DNA of 64,000 nt from Diplocloster hominis (GTDB lineage: Bacteria > Bacillota > Clostridia > Lachnospirales > Lachnospiraceae). Shown here one piece after another: positions 18,162-27,600 of this stretch. The notes beneath the pieces are model-generated. The model was given only the letters and a program-made list of their open reading frames with translations, did no database searches and was not told the origin of the DNA. Positions within the stretch are counted from its first letter, which is position 1. Each line of letters starts with the position of its first letter. The position numbers were made by a program, and so were the translations under genes. The stretch is from the NCBI RefSeq assembly GCF_032380655.1, contig NZ_JAWDIY010000008.1, positions 124,001-188,000 on the forward strand, given 5' to 3'.

Positions 18162-19442
18162 ATGAAAAAGAAAATGTTGTCCCTGCTGATGGCGGGAGTA
18201 ATGGTGCTGTCTTTATTTGGATGTGGAAGCAAGGGAGAAGAGGCTGGAAAGTCCGCTACACAATCAGAGCCCGCTGCGGATACAGGTACGCCGGCGGATA
18301 ACGCAGATACTGCCGGAGAAAAGGATACGGAAGATAAGGGTATCGACGGGAAAACGGAAGGTAAGGACACCTTAAGCGCAGAGGGAATGGGAGGTTATAA
18401 GATCGGATTTTTCTATCTGCCGGCATCGGATAAGACATCTCAGGCTTTCCGTGACGCATTGGATTACTGTGCGAAGTTGACCAACTGCGAGATGGAATAT
18501 TATGATATGACCGCGTTTAGCTCAGAAGATATCAGCACTGCTTTTGAGACATTAGTATCCAATGGATGCGACGGTATCGTCAGCGTTTTGGGTTCGTCTC
18601 CGGCGTTATACGAGTATCTGAATGAGAATGAGGTTTATTATGTAGGGCTGACCCGTTCCTATACGGAAGAACTGGCTAAAGTAGTAGATGCATCGGATTT
18701 TTGTGCAGGCTGGGTCGGCGATTTGGGCGGAGAGGAAGGAGTTAACTTCCAAAACGGGTACGACCTGGCACAGGTGCTGGTAAAAGATGGCTGTAAGAAA
18801 ATCGCCGTCATAGGGGGCAGCGAGGGTGAGACAATGAATGATGAACGTGTGGCCGGAGTGGAAGCTGCTGCCGCCGAAGCAGGAATGGAAGTGTTGGCTA
18901 CTTACCGTGGAAGCGACGCTGCCACCGGTTTCTCAGATATTTTGGCAGCCTATGGAAATGATCTGGATGGCATTGCCTGGACCGGCGGCGGTGACCAGGG
19001 GGTAGCTGCGATTCAGTCTGCCGGACTGTCCGGAAAAGTGAAACTGGTCCAGATCGATGCGGCAAGCGAGACCAGAGAGTATATGGAAGCAGGGCTGCTG
19101 GCCGGCACGCTGGCCGGAGGTACCACCTATATGATGGGCGCTTATATGCAGTTGTTCAACGCCATGTCCGGCGCAGACCGTCTGTTCAATGAAGGATCCA
19201 AGATTGTTCCTCAGTTTAACGGCTTCGTAGTAAGCAGCGTCGATGAGTGGGATCTGGCGGAATATTGTACTATGGGCGAGGTTCCCGGCGGGATATTGCC
19301 GGATGAGCTTCTCTCTCTGAATTCCCTGTGCAATCCGGGTATGAGCGTGGAAGAACGGGAGCAGTTATTAAAGGATTATCAGAATCCGGAATACTGGAAT
19401 GTTACGGCGATTAACGAACGTGTATCGGCCTATCTGAAATAA
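18162..19442 (+). CDS. Sugar-binding lipoprotein of the CUT2-type importer
   Basis: 426 aa, longer than typical because of an acidic, low-complexity linker (about residues 22-75) after the lipobox LFGCG. The periplasmic-binding-protein fold follows: KIGFFYLPASDKTSQAFRDALDY begins the first lobe, and GCKKIAVIGGSEGETMNDERVAGVEAAA is the second-lobe hinge region typical of LacI-like binding proteins. It is placed between the two permease genes. AAAGGAGAAG is before ATG 18162. Substrate is unknown; the neighbour isomerase suggests a pentose or deoxy sugar (inference). Confidence 0.9.
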   Translation: MKKKMLSLLMAGVMVLSLFGCGSKGEEAGKSATQSEPAADTGTPADNADTAGEKDTEDKGIDGKTEGKDTLSAEGMGGYKIGFFYLPASDKTSQAFRDALDYCAKLTNCEMEYYDMTAFSSEDISTAFETLVSNGCDGIVSVLGSSPALYEYLNENEVYYVGLTRSYTEELAKVVDASDFCAGWVGDLGGEEGVNFQNGYDLAQVLVKDGCKKIAVIGGSEGETMNDERVAGVEAAAAEAGMEVLATYRGSDAATGFSDILAAYGNDLDGIAWTGGGDQGVAAIQSAGLSGKVKLVQIDAASETREYMEAGLLAGTLAGGTTYMMGAYMQLFNAMSGADRLFNEGSKIVPQFNGFVVSSVDEWDLAEYCTMGEVPGGILPDELLSLNSLCNPGMSVEEREQLLKDYQNPEYWNVTAINERVSAYLK

Positions 19443-19511
19443 TACAGGTTATCAGTATGCCGCGTGGGGGACGCAAATAGCCCCGGACGGATATGAGATG
19501 GAGAATGCAAA

Positions 19512-20510
19512 ATGAAAGAAAAAGCGAAGATATTTAATTGGTGTAAAGCGTTTGTTCTGCCTCTGGCTGTATGGGCAATCTTTTCAATCATTACTGCGGG
19601 ACGGTTTGCGACACTGACCAGTATTCTGTCCGTCTTAAGAACGGCAGTAGTTCCCCTGTTACTGGCCATGACCTTGTCCTTTGGGATGACCATGAACATG
19701 TGGAATTTCTCGGCAGGCGCGGTTGTGTATGCATGCGCCATCTTTGGAGCCATGTTTGCAGGCAAGTTGGATATGGGTATCCCGGGTTTGTGCATATTTT
19801 CTATTCTGATCGGGATCATCCTGTGTACGCTGATGGGAATCCTGTACCGGCAGTTCCGGGTTCCCTGCCTGGTGCTTTCCCTGGGGGTGGCCATGGTGGT
19901 GGAGGCTCTGCCCGGCATTTTTATAAAAGACGGTACGGGTAAGATCAGTCTGCTGGACGGTTATCTGGGATCTGCGCCCTGGTGTTACATCATTGTGATT
20001 CTTATGTTTGCCATATTCGCTTATATTAATAGCTGCACGACACTGGGCGCAAATATGAGAGCAATCGGGGCAAATATAAAAATTGCGGATAGCGCGGGAA
20101 TCAATATTGACAAAACGAAGTTTATTTCTTTCGTTCTTTCCGGGTTATTCCTGGGAGTCGCAGGTATCGTACATATGTCGGCAAATGTATCGGTTACCGG
20201 AGTTACGGGTTTTGCTTCTGCAAGTATGATTTTTGATGGGATAATGGGAGTATTCGTGGCACAGGTTCTGGCCAGATATATTAATTATAATGTTGCGATT
20301 ATTATAGGTACCATTACCATCCGTATGCTGAGCGCCGGCCTGGTTGCCTGTGGTTTCAGCTCTGAGATAAGGGGAATATTGACCGGTGTATTCCTGTTTG
20401 TGGTAGTAAGCTACTCTACCAATGCAGGACTGCTTGAACGGATCCGGTCGCGAAAAAGAATTGCGGAACAAGCGAATGAAGAGTATTCGAAAATAGAAGG
20501 AAGAATATAA
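19512..20510 (+). CDS. Sugar ABC importer permease, second subunit
   Basis: 332 aa, polytopic like RbsC. The conserved cytoplasmic loop is TTLGANMRAIGANIKIADSAGINIDKTKF (about residues 177-205). It is more diverged from the family than the permease at 17083, so the pair is probably a heterodimer. Ribosome site is weak (ATGGAGA, about 7 nt upstream). The stop is 23 nt before the isomerase gene, which shares the transcript. Confidence 0.9.
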   Translation: MKEKAKIFNWCKAFVLPLAVWAIFSIITAGRFATLTSILSVLRTAVVPLLLAMTLSFGMTMNMWNFSAGAVVYACAIFGAMFAGKLDMGIPGLCIFSILIGIILCTLMGILYRQFRVPCLVLSLGVAMVVEALPGIFIKDGTGKISLLDGYLGSAPWCYIIVILMFAIFAYINSCTTLGANMRAIGANIKIADSAGINIDKTKFISFVLSGLFLGVAGIVHMSANVSVTGVTGFASASMIFDGIMGVFVAQVLARYINYNVAIIIGTITIRMLSAGLVACGFSSEIRGILTGVFLFVVVSYSTNAGLLERIRSRKRIAEQANEEYSKIEGRI

Positions 20511-20533
20511 AAAAATTAAGGAGGATAACAGAT

Positions 20534-21568
20534 ATGAAATCAAGATTCAAATTTACAGCAGGTCCATGGAATGTCAATGAAGGGGTGGAGGCCTTTGGAC
20601 CGGGCGTCCGAGAGACGATAGATCTGGAAGCGAAGGTGAAGAAGTTTGCTGAGATCGGGTTATCCGGTGTACAGTTTCACGACGATGATGCGGTCCCGGA
20701 TATGAATAACATGAGTGAAAAACAGATCGTCGACTATGCGAAGGACGTGAAGTCTATGCTGGATAAGTACGGTATGACAGCAGAATTCGTAGCCCCCAGA
20801 CTGTGGATGGATCCCCATACCACGGACGGCGGCTTTACATCTAACAGCAAAGAGGACTATGAATTTGCCATGTGGCGGGCGAAACGATCCATTGATATCG
20901 CGAATGCCCTGGGCGCAAAAAATGTGGTTCTGTGGCTGGCCAGGGAGGGGACCCTCTGTGCGGAGAGCAAGGACCCGGTGGAGAAGATCGGACAGTTGAT
21001 TACATCCATCGATGAGATGCTGGCCTATGATCCCAAGATTAAGATCCTGATTGAATCCAAGCCCAATGAGCCTATCGACCGCAGTTACTGCGGAACCATC
21101 GGGCATGTTATGGCAGTTTCCGCCGCATCAAAGGATCCATCCCGTGTGGGTGCCGTGCTGGAGTCCGCACATGCGATTCTGGCAGGACTGGATCCGGCCA
21201 ATGAGATGGCCTTTGCTCTGAAGTTCGGAAAACTGGGTTCCGTCCATCTGAACGACCAGAACGGCTGCCGCTATGACCAGGATAAGACCTTCGGTTCCGA
21301 GAACCTCAGAAACGCTTTTAACCAGATCAAAGTACTGTGTGATCATAATTACGGCGCTAACGGCGAGATGGTGGGCCTGGACGTAAAGGCTATGCGTACC
21401 CAGAAGCCGGATGATCAATACCGCCATATCCAGAATTCCATGAAGCTGGCAATGATGATGGAGCAGAAGGTTGAGAAGTTTGACCGCGCTTTCCAGGCGG
21501 AGTGCATTAAGGAACGCAATTACGAGAAACTTGAAATGTATGTGATGGAACTGCTGCTAACGGATTGA
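20534..21568 (+). CDS. Xylose-isomerase-like sugar isomerase (class I type, short)
   Basis: 344 aa, shorter than classical XylA (about 390-440). Nearly every catalytic feature of class I xylose isomerase can be followed: FHDDD (His49, Asp52), DGGFTSN, a VVLWLAREG strand, the metal/substrate pair Glu174 and Lys176 in IESKPNEP, Glu210 and His213 in LESAH, the metal aspartates of YDQD, and LDVKAMRT. The usual HIDLN is VHLND, a change at a metal-near position. The missing length is at the C-terminal arm used for tetramer contacts. AAGGAGG before ATG. Probably isomerises the sugar imported by the preceding transporter; xylose, ribose or another aldose are all possible. Confidence 0.85.
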   Translation: MKSRFKFTAGPWNVNEGVEAFGPGVRETIDLEAKVKKFAEIGLSGVQFHDDDAVPDMNNMSEKQIVDYAKDVKSMLDKYGMTAEFVAPRLWMDPHTTDGGFTSNSKEDYEFAMWRAKRSIDIANALGAKNVVLWLAREGTLCAESKDPVEKIGQLITSIDEMLAYDPKIKILIESKPNEPIDRSYCGTIGHVMAVSAASKDPSRVGAVLESAHAILAGLDPANEMAFALKFGKLGSVHLNDQNGCRYDQDKTFGSENLRNAFNQIKVLCDHNYGANGEMVGLDVKAMRTQKPDDQYRHIQNSMKLAMMMEQKVEKFDRAFQAECIKERNYEKLEMYVMELLLTD

Positions 21569-21617
21569 TTCTTCTTCCTTTTTGCAGCGGAAGAATATTC
21601 TGATTGATACATGATCG

Positions 21618-21650
21618 GGGTGCAGGCATGCAAAGTGCGCCTGCACCCTT
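21618..21650 (+). terminator. Strong hairpin between isomerase and GH3 genes
   Basis: A perfect 10-bp stem (GGGTGCAGGC at 21618-21627 with GCCTGCACCC at 21639-21648), followed by a T-rich but interrupted tail. It may terminate or attenuate transcription before the GH3 gene. A weaker hairpin (21570-21597) lies just upstream. Confidence 0.55.
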
Positions 21651-21687
21651 CATTTGTATATTTCTAAGACGGAGGGCGATGTATAGT

Positions 21688-24036
21688 ATGGCAACAAAAT
21701 TAAAAGATGTGGGTTCCATTGAAAAAATAATCAGTGAGATGTCAGTGGAGGAGAAGGCGGCATGTATTACGGGGGGCAGTTCTTTCTACTCCAGATCTAT
21801 GGAAAAGTATGGAATACCCAAACTGCTGCTGCTGGACGGCGGTACCGGGTTTAACACCAACCAGTTCTATTTGGAGAAAGTATTCCAGGAGTATGCAAAA
21901 AAGCGGGAACAGGAAGGAAATCCCATTGACGATGAGGAGTGCGTCGGACGGATGGGAGGCCTCGAGATCGTACTGAGTGATCCGGATCTATGGCAAAAAC
22001 GATCTGAGTATGCGAATGCGTCACTGAAAGAAAAAGAATACGGCTGTTATCCCCCGGGGATGCTCATGGGCGCTACCTGGAATCCTTCCGTCATCGAAGC
22101 GTGCGGCCATGCTCTGGGAAAAGAAACGAATATGCGGGGAGTGGATGTGCTGCTGGGTTCCCCGAATGTAAATATCCACAGAGACCCTTTGAACGGAAGG
22201 CTGTTTGAGGGATATTCCGAGGATCCGTGCCTGGTTTCCAAACTGGCTCCGTCACTGGTGAAAGGAATCCAGGATGAGGGAATCATCGCCAATGTAAAAC
22301 ATTTCGCAGCCAATAATCAGGAAACGGACCGCATGGGAGTGAATGAACATATATCGGAACGCGCCTTAAGGGAAATCTACCTGCCTGGTTTTCAGGCTTG
22401 TGTTCAGGCTGGCTGTAAAACGGTTATGTCGGCATACAACAAGATCAACGGCGTGCCCTGTGCGCAGAACCGATGGCTGCTCCAGGACGTGCTGAGAAAA
22501 GAGTGGGGATTTGACGGCTTTGTCGTGACGGACTGGTCCGCCGCATATGATCAGGTTGAGGCTTGCGCCGCGGGAAATGATCTGGTTATGCCGGGACCGA
22601 GGCAATTCAGTACGCTGGTCAAAGCGGTGGAAAATAAAACGTTAAAAGAGGAAGACCTGGATGAATGCGTCAGAAATTTCCTGAAGATTGTTCTGGAGAC
22701 TCCGGCCATGAAAGGAAGAAGAACTGCGTTTGATATGCGCGAGGGGATCGATGCTGCATATCAGGCAGCGAAAGAGGGCATTACTCTGCTGAAAAACGAT
22801 GGGGTTCTCCCGCTGAAAAAAGGTACCGGACTTGCTTTCTATGGGGAGTGCAGTAAACAGATAATCGCCTGCGGCGCCGGCAGCGCGGCGGTGAACACTT
22901 CTCTGAACATCAGCGTTTATGAGTGCGCTGCAGCCGCGCTTGGGGAAGAGAACGTCTGCTTTGGGGAGATAAAAGAAGACACGGGTGCAGTGATCGTAAC
23001 GGTTGGCGCCAGGGGACAAGAGGGTGCGGACCGCCCGAATATGCTTATGGAGCCAGAGGACAGGGCGGCTCTGGACACAGCAATTCAGGCGGCAGAGGAA
23101 AAGAATCTGCCGGTAATTGTTTTGCTTAATGTGGCTGGGCCGGTACAGATCGTAGATTGGGAACCTAAGGCGGCTGCGATCCTGTGCTTATTCCTTCCCG
23201 GTATGCAGGGAGGACAGGCGGCGATGGATATCCTGTTCGGCAAAGTCAATCCGTCTGGAAAACTGCCGCTGACCTTCCCGAAGAAATATAGGGACTGCCC
23301 GACTTATGGCAATTTTCCGGGGTATAACAGCGAAGTCTGGTACGGCGAAGGGATCTATGTGGGGTACCGCTATTATGAGAGAAAAGGAATCGAGGTCATG
23401 TATCCCTTCGGATACGGGATGTCCTATAGCACCTTCGATATCACCAACGTAAGTGCACCTGACAGTGTAAATGTGGACGAGGACGATGTCAGGGTGTCCG
23501 TCTCTGTGAAAAATACCGGAACCATGGCCGGAGCCGAGGTAGTGCAGCTCTATATTCATGATGTGGAAGCTACGTTGGAAAAACCTGTAAAAGAACTGAA
23601 GGCCTTTAAAAAGGTTTACCTGGAGGCGGGAGAGGAAAAAGAGATATTCCTCACCCTGAAAAAAGAGGACTTTGCAAGCTATGACTGCCGGCTGGGCAAA
23701 TGGGCTGCGGAGCCTGGAGAGTTTTTGCTGTTGGTGGGGAATTCTTCCGCAGATATATCCCAGACGGTCAGTGTGGAGATCTTCTGTGAGAATCCTTATA
23801 TTATTGGCCCGCAGACAGACGTCGTCAAGGTGGTATCGAACCCGAGAGCGGTTCAAATAGTTGAAAAGGTTACGGACATTAAATTAAGGGATGTGGCCGG
23901 CAGCTATATTGTATTCCAGCCATTGACACCGTTTGAACGGATCTGGCAGGAGTGTGTGATGCCAGCGATCAAAGTGGGTGAGAAGGAATCAGCAGAAATG
24001 CAGAAAGAAATCTATAAGGAATGGAAACAGTTATAA
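21688..24036 (+). CDS. GH3 glycoside hydrolase, long form
   Basis: 782 aa from the chosen ATG. The frame is open back to 21604, but GGAGGG (21671-21676) lies downstream of that ATG and only 2 nt before the ATG at 21679, so ATG 21688 fits best. No signal peptide. Motifs: KHFAANNQETDR, SAYNKINGVPCAQN, and nucleophile GFVVTDWSAAYD with Asp282. The fibronectin-like domain (about 620-700) is followed by an extra C-terminal region of about 70 residues ending in an amphipathic helix. Different subtype from the GH3 at 7461. End product of the second cluster, probably releasing the sugar used by the isomerase (inference). Confidence 0.93.
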   Translation: MATKLKDVGSIEKIISEMSVEEKAACITGGSSFYSRSMEKYGIPKLLLLDGGTGFNTNQFYLEKVFQEYAKKREQEGNPIDDEECVGRMGGLEIVLSDPDLWQKRSEYANASLKEKEYGCYPPGMLMGATWNPSVIEACGHALGKETNMRGVDVLLGSPNVNIHRDPLNGRLFEGYSEDPCLVSKLAPSLVKGIQDEGIIANVKHFAANNQETDRMGVNEHISERALREIYLPGFQACVQAGCKTVMSAYNKINGVPCAQNRWLLQDVLRKEWGFDGFVVTDWSAAYDQVEACAAGNDLVMPGPRQFSTLVKAVENKTLKEEDLDECVRNFLKIVLETPAMKGRRTAFDMREGIDAAYQAAKEGITLLKNDGVLPLKKGTGLAFYGECSKQIIACGAGSAAVNTSLNISVYECAAAALGEENVCFGEIKEDTGAVIVTVGARGQEGADRPNMLMEPEDRAALDTAIQAAEEKNLPVIVLLNVAGPVQIVDWEPKAAAILCLFLPGMQGGQAAMDILFGKVNPSGKLPLTFPKKYRDCPTYGNFPGYNSEVWYGEGIYVGYRYYERKGIEVMYPFGYGMSYSTFDITNVSAPDSVNVDEDDVRVSVSVKNTGTMAGAEVVQLYIHDVEATLEKPVKELKAFKKVYLEAGEEKEIFLTLKKEDFASYDCRLGKWAAEPGEFLLLVGNSSADISQTVSVEIFCENPYIIGPQTDVVKVVSNPRAVQIVEKVTDIKLRDVAGSYIVFQPLTPFERIWQECVMPAIKVGEKESAEMQKEIYKEWKQL

Positions 24037-24041
24037 TTTTG

Positions 24042-24077
24042 AAAAGGCATGGCTGATTACGTTAGCCATGCCTTTTT
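24042..24077 (+). terminator. Rho-independent terminator after the GH3 gene
   Basis: AAAAGGCATGGCT pairs with AGCCATGCCTTTTT over 13 bp, with the T-run at the end. The A-run on the left means it could serve both strands. Confidence 0.85.
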
Positions 24078-24098
24078 GAGGTAAGTATGTATTGATAT

Positions 24099-24365
24099 AT
24101 GAAACTTTGTTGTACGGTTCTTATGCGAGAGGTGACTATACATAAGAAGAGAACGTATGCGCCAGATCCGACAGATATATTGTATGATGATTATCAGCAG
24201 GAATGGCTGCGCCATAGTGAATTTGCGACTACAGCTAAGTTTTATGCTCATCTCAATGTAAAAGCAAAGTTCCGGGTAGCAAGAAAAATGGAGCAGGGCC
24301 TCGACTTATCAAACAACAAAAAAATAAAAAGCTATCGATTCAATCGAAAGCTTTCTATTGCATAA
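24099..24365 (+). pseudogene. Tyrosine-recombinase (integrase) C-terminal remnant
   Basis: The 88-aa frame contains QQEWLRHSEFATTAKFYAHLNVKAKF-like sequence, which matches the last helices of phage-type integrases: the LGHS box (here LRHS) and the catalytic Tyr in T-x-x-x-Y-x-H-L, then a KMEQGL tail. Everything upstream of that, including the Arg and His-x-x-Arg boxes, is missing. It stops 1 nt before the 3' end of tRNA-Ser, the classic attachment place for such elements. Read as the scar of a lost integrative element. The first 40 residues are not recognisable. Confidence 0.6.
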
Positions 24366-24366
24366 C

Positions 24367-24452
24367 GGAGACGGTGGGATTCGAACCCACGTGCCCAAAA
24401 AGGACAACCGCATTTCGAGTGCGGCGCGTTACAACCACTTCGCTACGTCTCC
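24367..24452 (-). tRNA. trnS(CGA): tRNA-Ser (anticodon CGA)
   Basis: On the minus strand, an 86-nt type-II tRNA: acceptor GGAGACG pairs with CGTCTCC, the anticodon stem CCGCA/TGCGG encloses loop CTCGAAA (anticodon CGA, reading UCG), a long variable arm follows, and the T arm reads GTGGGTTCGAATCCCAC. CCA is not encoded. A TATAAT-like -10 lies upstream (24486-24481) after an A/T tract. The integrase remnant abuts its 3' end. Confidence 0.97.
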
Positions 24453-24649
24453 CTGGTGAGAGCACCCGGTCACATCGCCCATTATAACATAAATATTACG
24501 AGAAAAAAAGTATAATTTTGAAAAAGAGAAATTCCAGAAAACGAAGCAGAAACACGCCGCTTGAACGAACGGTTTCCCTTAAATTTATGAATCCTTTATT
24601 CCATTGACCCATACGGTGTGCATCTTCCCGATTCCGGTAAGATCACAGA

Positions 24650-27600
24650 TCACAGATCAAAGAGACTTAACTGTTCCATCCCGCATTCTTCTTTCCTTTT
24701 ATGAACATCCCCCATTTCCACGCAGCCGGCGGGAATATCTTCCAAAAACTCCGAAGGCTCCCGGGAAGTCAGCAATATCAACTCTTCCCTGGCCCGGGTC
24801 ATTCCCACATAGAACAGCCGCCGTTCCTCCATGGGGTCAGCCGGATGGCTGAGGGATTCATAGGGCAGACAGCCTTTTTTCACACCGCTCAGGAAAACCA
24901 CCGGAAATTCTAATCCCTTAGATCCATGCAGAGTCATTAGAGTAACCGCGCCGGAAGTATATATTTTTTCCGAGCTTCTCTGCAGATCTCCTTCCTGTCC
25001 CAGTAACAGAGTCTGCAGGAATTCAGGCATATCTTTGTGAAGCACAGCCATATTAAGCAGACGCTGAAGCGGTTCTGACATACTGATCTCATTGGCCTCC
25101 AGCCACTGCCCGATCAAAGCCGCCGGTTTTTCCTTTCGGACCACGGGAAGGAAGCGGCGGACCATCTGCCAGCAGGAAGCCAGCGCAAGCGCGGGCGATA
25201 ATTGACTGTCCAGTTTTTGAAGCTGGCCGGCATCCAATTCTTTTACCTGATTTTGCTTTAGAACATCCAGAAACTCGCCGATCAGTTCCTCGTCATAATT
25301 CCAAACGTTTTTCAAACAGATCTTCACGGAAGCTTCATCCCCGGGAGATAACAAAAACCGGAAAAAAGCCAGAACGCCGCGGACCGCTTCGTCAGCCAGA
25401 AAGTCATCCCGTCCGGTTATCACATAGGGAATTCCCTCTTTTCGCAGACAATTCTCCAACATCTTCGCCTGCCGGTGGGTCCGGTAAAGGACGGCAATAT
25501 CCTGAAAGCTGCGGGGCTTGTCCGTATGTATGGCATACTTCTGGGCATCCAGCATATCGATCCCGCCTGTCATGCGGTTGATCTCCTTGGCTATAAAGAT
25601 GCCTTCGGACAGATCGCTTTCTGCGGTCAGCAGACTGACCGGAAAACCGGTAGGCTGCTGTGCGATTAGGATGCGGGCATCTCCGGGATTCCGGTTGATC
25701 ACGGGCAGCGAGCAGGAAAGTATCTCCGGGGTAGAGCGATAATTCCTGGTCAGTTTGATTTCCCGGACGTTCGAAAAGTCTTCTTTTAAAAGATGAAAAC
25801 ATTCGGCATTCGAACCACGGAAGCCGTAGATGGACTGGTCTGGGTCCCCGATGACGAAAAGGCTCTTATTACCTTTAGACCAGGCTTTTACCAGCTGATA
25901 CTGGATAGCGTTGATATCCTGGAATTCGTCTGCGAGCAGATAGGAAAAGGGAAGCAAGGATTGTTCCATATCAGGTTCGGAAATATTGCTGTCCGGATGG
26001 CTACCGGGATTGCTAATCGGATAGCCGACGGCATTCATATCCGGATAACAGCCGGTATTGTTATGCGGATTACGGCCTGCATTTATCATTTCCAGCACAT
26101 TCAGAAGCAGATCATCAAAATCCATCAGACCGTCCCTCTCCAGCTGCTCTTGATAACGGGCGGTTACATCATCGGGCAGCTTATGCTCAGAAACAAGACC
26201 ATTTTTCAGACGGGAAATATCCTGAACAAGCTGGGCGGGCCGCAGCTTAAGGCCTGCCTGCCGGATAACATGCTCCGCGGCATCCCTGCACTGGTACTCG
26301 TCTGCCAGTACCACATTCTTCTTCCAGTCTTTCAGCAGGTTCAGGCAGATGGAGTGAAAGGTACCGATCGTCATAGAGCGTACCGCCCGTTTGCCGCCCA
26401 GTTCTTTTTCAAGCCTGGTGCGCATTTCCAGTGCGGCTTTATTGGTAAAGGTTACAGCGGTGATCCGGGAGGGGTCCACCCGCTGTTCTTTTACCAGCCA
26501 GGCGATACGGGAAACCAATGTTTTAGTCTTACCGGTACCTGGCCCTGCGATCACAGCTACCACAGGTTCGGCTGCGGTTACGGCGTCATACTGCTCCTGG
26601 TTTAGACCGTCCGGCAGCTTGTGCTGTTCAGCGGTTCCGCCCTCACCGGCGTTCCTCTCGGGTTCAGCGCAGGATATACCGCTTCTGACGGCCCCGGTCT
26701 TATCTGCCGCTGAGGCATCGGTGCGGATCCATCCATCCGTGGTTTCCCTGGTACCAGCCAATTCTCCCGAGGGTTCTCCGGCGGCAGATAAGCCTTCGGA
26801 TACTGCCGGTATCCCGCTGTTATCCAAAGACCGGGCCGCAGCTGTCTCTCCCGCCGGATCTATATAATTCTCAAACAGGCTGATCTGCCCGTATAACTCA
26901 TCGATCTCATCCTTACTGACGATCATGACCGTTCCGTACTCGCCGTCATAACCCGGAATCCGCGTCACGTCGCCGGAGCGCAGCCTCTTTATTCCCTCTT
27001 CCACACATGGCCCGGCTGCCCGTCTGATATCCTTAAGCGGGATATCCCGGAGAATGGAGAATTCCGGGCCCAGCTTCCCCAGCATGCTTTTATACTCGGC
27101 GGCCACCTTCGCGCTGCCGGAAGACTTACCGGTGGAGGCGGCGATCACCTCTGACAGCGGAACGAGACTTTCATAGTGCCTGCCGTTTTCAGATACGAAG
27201 CCCTCCTCCCGGTCAGCCAGTTCTTCCACCCTGTGCAGGACGCCTATGGTAATTTTTTTGCCGCACACAGGACATTTACCGCCGTAAGCCGCCGTTTCCG
27301 ACGGACTCAGCGCGAGATTGCATTTCCGGTGTCCGTCCAGATGATATTTCCCTTCTTCCGGAAAGAATTCCAGCGTCCCAGCCAGCCCCTCTCCCTGCTG
27401 CAAAGCACGCGACAAATGGGAGTAGCCAAGTTCTGTATCCAGCAGATTGGCCTCGCGCCCCAGCTTCCCAGGAGAATGGGCATCGGAATTCGAGACGAGC
27501 TGATAGCCGTCCAGGGCCGAGATCCTCCAATTCATCGGAGGGTCCGAGGACAAACCAGTCTCCAGCGCATGGATATGAGGAGTCAGATCCTCAAAACATT

